The notes under the pieces are model-generated. The model searched no databases and had not been told where the DNA came from. It was given only the letters and a program-made list of their open reading frames with translations. This document shows positions 55,909 to 64,000 of a stretch of 64,000 bases of DNA, in pieces. Position 1 is the stretch's first letter; each line of letters begins with the position of its first letter. Source of the DNA: Cinnamomum chago (taxonomy: Eukaryota > Streptophyta > Magnoliopsida > Laurales > Lauraceae); assembly GCA_038049695.1 (NCBI GenBank), contig CP142455.1:30107501-30171500 (forward strand), in the 5' to 3' direction. The translations under genes and the position numbers were made by a program.

Positions 55909-58149
55909 GGAATTTGTAACTGAAGAAAAATAAACAAATAACAATAAGTTATATAATGCTTTGAATTTAGCTACGTAATATACTTAAATTTAAAAGTGAT
56001 ATGTACGTCATTGTAAAGCCACCTTTGGGTTGGAAAACAATATGTAAATATATTACTTTTCTTTGATTAATATGAGCATGTTTATAATATGTGATTTGAT
56101 TGTATTGAATATTTTCCTTTGGGTATAAATCAAATACAAGCAAAACACATTTATTAATCATGTCATATTCCAATTTCAAATTATGGACAATCATACCTTT
56201 TGGGCTTAATCGAACCATTTCCTTTATGAAATTGCAATTTTAAGTGTTGTCATGTTCAATCAATAGAGTTTGTACTACCTTAACTCAATTTAAAGAATTA
56301 AACAATTATCTATAATTGTGTCACTTTGGCGGTACTAAGTTAAGAAATTGTTGAATTCTTTAAATTGATAACAACACTTAAGTGATAAAGTTCAGTCCAT
56401 TCGGTCATCAAGTGTGATGAACCAATCAATCAAAAATATTGGTCCACATGCACCATTATATAATTTCCGAATAACTTTATTATATCACATTTAAGTTGAT
56501 TAGGCATCATTTCATAGATCAGTGGTCAAAATTATCATTAATTGATCATTGATCAATACCTAATATCTTTAATTTATTCACCATAACTATACATCCATAA
56601 GATCCAAGAAAATAAATAACTCTAAATATTAAACCACAGTGAGCATATCTGAATATTAACAATAAAAATAGAACTTTGATATTGCTCAATAAGTAAGATT
56701 TGCAGCGGAAGTAGCAAAAAGGATTTAAACATAATGTTAAAATAAAATATGCTCTAATTTAGAGTGATTAATCAGTCCATCAGATCTGCCCATGTGATAA
56801 ATCTCAATGCCATCAATATGCAGAAGAAAACGGATTGTCGATTCATGTCCAAATGTGTCTTCTATGATCAAAATAAGATCTGAACCGTATATTATTGACC
56901 AATCTGTTCAATTCTAAAATTAACAAATGAATTCAGAATGTTATATATGGCCAACACTATCAATTTAACGGCTATGATCGGATTGAATAAACAATATATA
57001 AGAATAATTAGAATCAAACTTTAATGATCAATCTAACTTGATCTTGACCAATCAATTCCCAATAAAATTTTTAGAATACAATTAGACCCTATTAATGTAA
57101 GATAGAATGATTTGATGATAAAATATATCATCAGAATAATCAAAACCATCGATCATATTATAATTTACAATTTCATAATTCAGGGTCAACTTTGAAACTT
57201 TGATATGGGTCACTTTTGCATCTTAGTTTGTCAATTGAATGTACAATTATGTACCATCTAATAAGTGGGTCCAACTGGAAAAATTTCTCCAAAACTGAAA
57301 TGGGCTTAGTGGGCCCTTAACAGGTCAGGCCCAACCCACAATTGGCCCAGAAACTAGCCCAGACCAGAACCTGACCTAATCCAAAACTCAGAAATGGATA
57401 GGCTCGGTCGGGTCGGGTTGGGCTGAACCAGAAACTGACCCAACCCATACAGCTTGGGTAGCCAGACTGGGCTAATAAGGTCGGGTTGACTCGACCTGCC
57501 TAGCCCGGCCCAATCACCCAAAAGCCAAAGAGGAATGCTAGGTAGACAAACTGGGGGGACCGATTCACGGCCCGGTCCCCCCTGTGAGCCCTTGGATCCA
57601 AGAGCTCTCTTGGATCCAAGGGCTCACAGGGGGGACCGGGCTGTGAATCGGTCCCCCTAGTTTGTTCAAGTAGAATTTTTCAAAGCGAAAACATGGGCAG
57701 AATGAATGGGTTGTTCTCTGTTAGTACCATATACCGTGCGCTGTCTTGCGCACTGTATGCGCATGACAGCTGTACGACCAGTTGTTTTTTAATATATATA
57801 AATTTCATAAAGAACATCTTATAACTATTCTGACATACTATCATGTTATCTCTATCAAACTACTGGCATGCCAAAAAAAAAAAATGATAACAGTAACCAA
57901 ACTTCTCTGATGTAATTCTTAAATAAAAAATTTAAATGACAGAAAAATAAAATCTTTTCTTCCCATCTTTTTCAGATTGGGTTGGGCACTGTAATCCTCA
58001 TCACTGAGGCTATTATTATTCAATAAATTGAATATCCTTTATCAAATACCCAAAATTTCTTTCCTCTGGGTATTTGGGTTCTTATTCCTGGAAGAAAACA
58101 TAAAGCCCCCATAAAACGATAATAGATCATTGGATTGAAACAAGCAAAA
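55909..58149 (-). other. Copia-3 leader, 2.2 kb, no coding block
   Basis: Between the primer site and gag I see AT-rich DNA, a GC-richer patch with repeated GGGTCGGG words (57390-57500), and a foldback MITE (57545-57664). It is long for a Copia leader and may contain older insertions. Confidence 0.6.
57545..57664. mobile_element. foldback MITE (near-perfect 60-bp arms)
   Basis: GACAAACTGGGGGGACCGAT starts the left arm and CGGTCCCCCTAGTTTGTT ends the right. The arms meet at AGAGCTCT (57601-57608) with no loop and show only about two mismatches. The outer ends extend a few bases less precisely (CTAGGTA, CAAGTAG). It lies in the Copia-3 leader and has no coding capacity. Long perfect arms suggest a recent insertion. 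The superfamily and target duplication are unclear. Confidence 0.85.
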
Positions 58150-58161
58150 GCTCTGATACCA
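58150..58161 (-). other. Copia-3 primer binding site (Met-tRNA)
   Basis: GCTCTGATACCA is the reverse complement of TGGTATCAGAGC, two bases inside the 5' LTR. It fixes the element's orientation as minus. Confidence 0.95.
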
Positions 58162-58163
58162 AA

Positions 58164-58547
58164 TGTTAGAAAATCATGGGTTTATAAACCCTCTCTGGAA
58201 TCAATCCAATAATACTGTAAACATATAATCTAAACCAGTAGAGTAGTAAAATGGTACCTGATTGTGCAATTTTAAAACTCTGATCCAACTCTCTTGTGCT
58301 TTGTCTTTTCTTCTCCGGTAAGTGATGGTTGCAGAGAAACAATCGTAGCCAAGAGAGTTACCCGGGTTGCCTTTTATAGGCCCTGAATCTCTCCTTCCAT
58401 CAAGGAGAGAGTAAAAAGCTTTTAACCCTCAAATTAACATAGATGGCAGTTACCAAAGGAAAACTTAAATCAGTTTAAAAAAACCCAAAGGAGGGATAAC
58501 CGCTCCTTTATGTTATGGTCATTTGGGCCATAACATTCGGTCCTACA
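58164..58547 (-). repeat. Copia-3 5' LTR (384 bp)
   Basis: It starts at TGTTAGAAAATC (plus reading) and ends CGGTCCTACA. On the minus strand TATAAAAGG (58371-58379) is the likely TATA box. It is 31 bp shorter than the 3' LTR because of a deletion between CAAC repeats. Confidence 0.94.
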
Positions 58548-58552
58548 TTTCT

Positions 58553-59922
58553 CACAACCCAAAGAGACACAGATCATCTCTCAGGTTCTGAATTAGTGAT
58601 CTAATTGAGAGAAATATTCTCTAGAGATTTATTGAAGAGTTGTACTGCCAAGTACTCTAGAGAGTCAAATTCTTCTGCATCCCCTATAGAAGATCATCTT
58701 CTCACGTAAAAGACTTGAGGAGTCAAGCGCTGGATTGAGTCTGTTGCAATCAATGGTTTGAAGTCGTTGAAGCGTGAAGCGACACAAGGTGACTGCAGTC
58801 CTTAGGTAGGGGATATCTGGGGAGGAAATCTGAGTTTCTTGTAATTGCGAGATTTATAGTGTATGATTGTTGATCTAGTTCGGATCCGTGGTTTTTCACC
58901 CGGTTAGGGTTTTCCACGCTAAATCTGGTGTCATTGTGGTGTGTGCTTGTGATTTTAATTCCGCTGCATAGTTATTATTTTTGCACACTTTTGGGCTAAT
59001 TTATTAACTAGACCAATCTGGAGATCTTGTACCCTAAACCTTCAGATATTGGTCATGTAAGGAATGTTTTATAGCATGAGTTATTTGGGCTAGAATATAA
59101 CCACTGTAAAAAAAAGTTACATCTCGTGCCCTTGGAAGAAAGTTATTATATTATGCCTCTTACCATTAAGCTGGTCCAATCAAATGCTGCAGGCTTTCTG
59201 CGTTTTTTTTTTCTTGAATATTGAAACATTGACTTCTTTCAGGTATTCTAGTATTGTTATTGAAATTCTTAGTATATATATCTCTTTTCCACTACAGATA
59301 GACCTTTTGATTTTTGTGGTCAGTTTCTTGTTGCTGAATGTTCATGGTAAGTGATCAGATCTTAAGCTTCTTTATTAATAAAATACATTGATGAAGATTT
59401 TGTTATTTGTTTGTATCTTAAGCTACTTATATAGGTGTGTATCTCCAATCTTTTACTGAGAACTTGAGACACCAGCAAAATGGGAGCCACATTTTCAAAT
59501 ACTATTGTAGTGCAATTAATCTTTAGGGATTTATGTTCTTTTCCAGTTCTAGGTCTCTCATGTTAATGATTGTTGTAGTGTGGATGATTGTGTTGCTACC
59601 TCAATTACGGTGAGGTATGTTTCAACTCCAATATTTTAAGCAAGTTTAGAGAATAGTAGATCGGTCTTCGATGTTGAATCCTAACTTTTGGGGTATGTGC
59701 CACCTTCTAGGATGATGAATATGGAATGGAAATTGATTCAGTTGATGGGATTTTTGTTTCATTGATAATTCTAGAGATTTTAGACAAAATGGAACTAGGA
59801 GATATAAATCATTTATTTGTATGTGGTTAGTCATCATAGTTAGCTAGGCTATGGCCATTGTTCTTAAGATGTAAGGTGGAGAAGAAATAAAAGGGAACAA
59901 AGAAGTGGTCTGTGAGTGCTAG
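58553..59922. other. remainder of a possible older Copia LTR and unassigned DNA
   Basis: Joined to the left flank of Copia-3 (TATATATTGGGTATTTCT), it reads through CACAACCCAAAGAGACACAG to TTAATTCCGCTGCATA and ends near 59035. This looks like an LTR with a promoter and R/U5 part, but I find no primer site. 59036-59922 is AT-rich with no recognisable gene. Confidence 0.35.
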
Positions 59923-62785
59923 TGTCACATCCCCCAAAATAATGAATTGAGGAAAGACGTGAAAAACAACTCTAATTCAAATTTCATGTGTTTAATACAA
60001 CACAAGCTTCCAAAAGTGGACCCACAAAAAAACTTCTACCTGTGGTGAGTCAAAATAAATTTCATTAAATGCAACGGAAGCTTCATTCAAATGGTATTCA
60101 AAGTTCGTAACTGTAATCCAACATAAACATCAGATGAAGGAATAATAATTAAAGTAACAGGATAAATTAAACAATTACTAAGGAAAAGTTTATCATTAAA
60201 GAAAGTTCATCTAAAGAAATTTTAAGATGACGTTCACTCTTGTGTTGGTTCAGACGGCTCCAAAGCCATCTCCAGCATCCCACTCGGGTTCAACAGTTGG
60301 CTCAAACGTTTGACCCTTCTCCGTCTCCTCGGTAAAGTAAGGCTCGGTACCTATGCACCAAATATTACAAAGTAAATAGCAAGTGCATAATCATAATTCA
60401 AAATTTAATACAACAACGAGAAGAATATAGACAAGTGTGATCATATAGAAGTAATGACAATGACAATGACAAGAAAGAACGTATAACATAATCCAAACAA
60501 AGCAAAAGGAGCAATATGATTCACATGAAGACAAGTGTCCCCGTTTTGGGTGGTCAGCCCTAAATAAATCGGGAAAGTCCGTCCATAACATCGGTGGTCA
60601 TAAACCGATAAAAAAAAATACAGGATAACCTGTTCACATTCATAGCGGATTATAAGTGATCCATATAAGCATAATAGACCTGAATAATAAAGCTCCGACA
60701 CAAGAGTCCTAAGTCAAAGTAAAGTGCTGGCCATTCCACATTCCATATCATAATCAAATTGTCATACAAAATTTGCCAAGCTACTTTATAGTCCATAACA
60801 CACAATGGGGTATGCATCTAAAGGGATACATATCCTAAACCAACATATATATGCATGTGAAGATTAAGACATAAATACGAATCGATCCTAAGGTCAAACA
60901 TAAAGTCTTGTACCCAACAACCATAGGAATCTCTAATAAATATAAGAGCAACGCATCCCTTCTCCATCAATGGTGCATAGACCCAATTAAGGGTTTTCCA
61001 ATAGAGATGGGTTGAACTCAATCCATTAGGATTTTCCCGAGGTCATACGAAACACTAAACCCTACGTTAGTAAGATACCGTTTGCCCGGACGGTATTTAC
61101 TCAAGTCTAAAAATCCAATTAACAAAGAACAAAAATATAATTTTTAACACATTAAAAACCAAAGATATCATTTAATATTTAATTTGTAAATAATGATAAA
61201 TCACAATCTTAATTTATAATTTTAGAAAACCCAAGGACTCTATCCAAAATATTTTCCAAATTCAATTCATTATAAAATAAGCCAAAGGTTTTAATTTAGA
61301 TTTATTAAAAGCAAAGGATCTTCCTTTTCATTTTTAAATTCAAGAAACTAATGCAAGGTGGATAATTTAAGTTCTGTTTGCTACCACATGGGAAAACTCC
61401 TTTTTCTCTCATTCAACCCCAGGTCAAACCACCCCAGACCATCATCATTCTCTCTCTCCTATCCCCACACACACATGTCATCACCTTTTTAATTCTTCCA
61501 TTTCCACACACGTCACCTCCCATCATCTCTTTTCACTCAACTATACACGTCATCACCATCTACCATTTCTTCTCATCACAGAACATGTTCTGTAATGGAG
61601 TCCAGCGTCTCAGCCTCTGTGCACTTGGGATAGCGGCCCACTGATCAAAAGGCCCACGATCAGACCCCATCAACATAGTCGCCCAAGACCCCTCTACAAG
61701 ATGTAGGGATCTGATATGCGATTGGTGGCCCACCTGGGCCCCACAATCCCAAAAACGGAATTTCCCTTCTTTTTTTCATGCAGTCAACCACCTTTGGGTC
61801 GTTGGATGGTGGACCGAACAGGGCCCACCTCACACGGGTCCGCCATCCCTATGGTCGCCCGTGGGTCCACTATCGGATCTACGGTCTTGATCAATCATCA
61901 GTGGGGTCCACCTGGGCCCCACAACCAATACACAGTAAAAAGGCCTCACGTTTTGCATCCAGGAACTGTGATAGATCCGGTCCTCTTTGGGTCAACAGTA
62001 ATGCTAAAAAAAAAAATAAGGAAATCCATACAATGATCTCCAATCTCTGATCTCATCACAAAAACAATTAACATCATGAAAAGGGGGTCAAAGGGTTTCT
62101 ATATACACCAAACTGGAATAATCAACAAAAAACACATGTATTAAATTCACAAATTATGTTTAGGTACTTGCCTTTTACCGGGGTTGAAAAATGCACAGAT
62201 TCTAACAATACCCAAACCAAGATTCCCACACGCTCGAGAATAATCCTATCACCAATCTGACATAGAAGATGGGGTAAGAATATTCAGATGAACAGATCCA
62301 TTGTATTCTTACCCAAAACCTAACATTGGAAAGATTAAGGATGTAACCTAAAAGTACAGATCTACTCCTAATGGTTTGAGGAGATGGTTACTTGGGATAA
62401 GAAAGTTGAGCAAAAAATGATTGTGTCTTCAGGTCTTGATTCTGATGGCTAGATCCTAAAGTTGTAGAGGCTTAGGAAGTTGAAAGAGGAAGAAGACGAA
62501 CGAGGAAACGAGAAGAGTTGCAGAGATAAGTGGGGAGGGATAAGTCGTGCGGTTATTAAAACTAGGGATTAGGTTAAGAAAATATCCTCTGGGCTTAAGT
62601 CATTGGGTCAGATTGTGGGTTAGGTCACCTACCCATTAACCCAACTCACCAAACAACGCATCTAATCTAACGTGTGCCCCACTTAATCCTAACCACTTAA
62701 ATAACTAAAATACATTTAACTAAAATAATAATAATATTCTAATTAAAATATAATAAAATATTATAAGCGGGACCGGGATCTTACA
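59923..62785 (-). repeat. 3' LTR of a chromovirus Gypsy element (2863 bp)
   Basis: On the minus strand it starts TGTAAGATCCCGGTCCC at 62785 and ends GGGGGATGTGACA at 59923. It is preceded there by the purine tract CTAAGGGAGGGAGAA (62786-62800) and the integrase-chromodomain gene. The length and ends fit Tekay/Del-type chromoviruses. The 5' LTR lies outside the window. Confidence 0.88.
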
Positions 62786-62800
62786 TTCTCCCTCCCTTAG
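62786..62800 (-). other. Gypsy polypurine tract
   Basis: TTCTCCCTCCCTTAG on the plus strand is CTAAGGGAGGGAGAA on the element strand, directly before the 3' LTR. It primes plus-strand synthesis. Confidence 0.85.
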
Positions 62801-62823
62801 GACATTTGGTCCTCCAAATGAAA

Positions 62824-64000
62824 TCATACCTCTGGAAGAAGATGCAGGTAAAGCTTCTTCACTTGGTCCCGAAGTTCCCAAGTGGCTTCTCGAGGACTAT
62901 GGTGCTCCCACTGAACTTTCACCCAATGTATTGTCCGAGTCCTAAGAACTTGCTCCTTCGTGTCGATAATCTGAGAAGGTCGCTCAACATAGGTAACATC
63001 CGGCTGCAATTCCAATGGCTCATACTGCAACACATGAGATGGGTCTGCAATATATTTCTTCAACATCGAGACATGAAAAACATTATGCACCACTGACAAT
63101 GCTGCTAGTAAGGCCAATCTGTAAGCAACTTCTCCAATTCTTTCCAAGATCTCAAATGAACCGATATATCTCCGAGATAATTTCCCTTTCTGCCCAAACC
63201 TCAATGTTCCTCGCATTGGTGAAACCTTAAGAAACACATGTTCACCAATCTCGAATTGAAGATCTCTCCTCTTCAAGTCTGCATAACTCTTTTGTCGGCT
63301 TCTAGCAATTTTCAACCGATCATGGATTTGCTTCACTTTCTCACTGGTATAACTAACAATAGATGGACCATGAAAACTCCTGACACCTATCTCCTCCTAA
63401 CAGATTGGGTTCCTGCATCGATATCCATACAACGCCTCAAATGGTGTCATGCCGATACTGGAATGATAACTATTATTGTATGCAAACTCGCACAATGGGA
63501 GACTTTTCTGCCAGTCCTTCCCAAAATCAAGGACGTAAGCTCGCAACATATCTTCCAGTGTTTGATTAGTCCTTTCAGTTTGACCGTCAGTCTGAGGATG
63601 ATATGTTGTACTAAAATTCATTGTTGTGCCCAGAGCTTCCTGAAGTTCAGTCCAAAATTTGCCCAAAAATCTAGGATCTTTGTCTGGTACAATCGACCGG
63701 GGAACACCATGAGTTGTGACAACCTTCTCCATGTACATTCGAGCTAATTCATCTCGAAGTGTCTTCATACTCATTGGTAAGAAATGTGCCACCTTAGTTA
63801 ATCTGTCAACTATCACCCAGATGCTATCTTTGTTATGCATTGATGGCAACCCAGAGATAAAATCCATCGTTATGCGTTCTCATTTCCAGTCAGACACTTC
63901 CAACTATTTTAAAAGTCCTGGGGGTTGCTTCCGTTCTACCTTTACTTGTTAACACACCAAGCATCTTGCTGTAAATTTTGCTACATCCCTCTTCATATTA
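62824..64000 (-). pseudogene. chromovirus Gypsy integrase and chromodomain (5' end outside window)
   Basis: The C-terminal part of a Ty3-Gypsy polyprotein. The zinc-finger end (RDVAKFTARCLVC) at the window edge carries stops. The core has MDFISGLP, VDRLTKVAHF (first Asp), SIVPDKDPRF (second Asp region) and HPQTDGQTERTNQTLEDMLR (Glu). LCEFAYNNSYHSSIGMTPFE follows, then a TAG at 63397-63399, a likely Trp codon. GEHVFLKVSPMRG and FGQKGKLSRRYIGSFEIL form the GPY/F-type module. The C terminus (IHWVKVQWEHHSPREATWEL) is a chromodomain, which targets insertion to marked chromatin in this group. The element is inactive. Confidence 0.92.

Larger units (their letters stand above)
43941..58547 (-). mobile_element. 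Copia-3, Ty1/Copia element with two nested solo LTRs
   Basis: The perfect target duplication TTTCT lies at 43936-43940 and 58548-58552. The LTRs start TGTTAGAAAATCATGG and end CGGTCCTACA (plus-strand reading). On the minus strand the order is 5' LTR (58164-58547), primer site, leader, gag, protease, integrase, RT, RNase H, purine tract and 3' LTR (43941-47677). Without the nested LTRs the element is about 7.5 kb. Frameshifts and nonsense codons affect most domains, though the catalytic protease, integrase and RT motifs survive. Confidence 0.95.

Noticed and set aside
2251-58161. TGGTATCAGAGC words as tRNA gene remnants
   Set aside because: Each lies 2 bp inside an LTR in the right orientation and lacks the rest of a tRNA; they are primer binding sites.

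Overview
The window is intergenic DNA from a flowering plant. It is AT-rich with GC-richer islands, and almost everything identifiable in it is a transposable element. The plant assignment rests on the element families: Copia elements primed by initiator Met-tRNA (TGGTATCAGAGC sites), TRIMs, a CACTA element with TNP2 and Ptta/En/Spm transposases, a Helitron, and a Ty3-Gypsy chromovirus with a chromodomain. No intact host gene, rRNA, tRNA or CRISPR array is visible, and the species cannot be told from the sequence.

Left half (1-33313). A host unit of about 4.3 kb, 'unit A', runs from 1715 to 33313 and holds a nested stack. TRIM-1 lies at 2028-2451. At a CATGG site (3121-3125 and 30008-30012) sits a joined pair: Copia-1 (3126-7848) followed, after 15 bp of filler, by TRIM-2 (7864-30007). 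TRIM-2's 3' LTR was split by Copia-2 (8356-29881, target duplication GGACT). Copia-2's reverse transcriptase was split by an unclassified 1.75 kb element (14310-16058, 11-bp duplication). Copia-2's 3' LTR was split by a 10.8 kb CACTA transposon (18500-29325, duplication CTT). The CACTA carries broken tnp2-type and tnpA-like genes. It also holds a Sirevirus-like LTR and a 400-codon ORF of the putative plant transposon protein type.

Middle (34192-43260). 'Unit B' is a direct tandem copy of unit A. It preserves the uninterrupted CATGG site (35092-35096) and the site without TRIM-1, so it acts as a natural empty-site control. It has its own insertions: a non-autonomous Helitron (36788-38492) and a chromovirus-type solo LTR (39195-42345, duplication GTTAT). 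A LINE 3' tail lies between the two units.

Right third (43261-64000). Copia-3 (43941-58547, minus strand, duplication TTTCT) carries two related 3.3-3.75 kb solo LTRs in opposite orientations. One sits in its 3' LTR and the other in its integrase. A near-perfect 120-bp foldback MITE lies in its leader. Copia-3 itself sits in what looks like an older Copia LTR. The window ends inside a minus-strand Gypsy chromovirus whose 3' LTR (59923-62785) and integrase-chromodomain region are visible.

Every element coding region seen is disrupted, except the putative plant transposon protein ORF at 21185-22384. Many nonsense codons fit C-to-T or G-to-A change at conserved Trp, Arg or Gln codons, as expected in methylated repeats. 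The best leads are the Copia/TRIM composite with a single target duplication, the young LTRs around a dead Copia-2 polyprotein, the 11-bp-duplication element family, and the short palindrome arrays in several LTRs and inside the CACTA.
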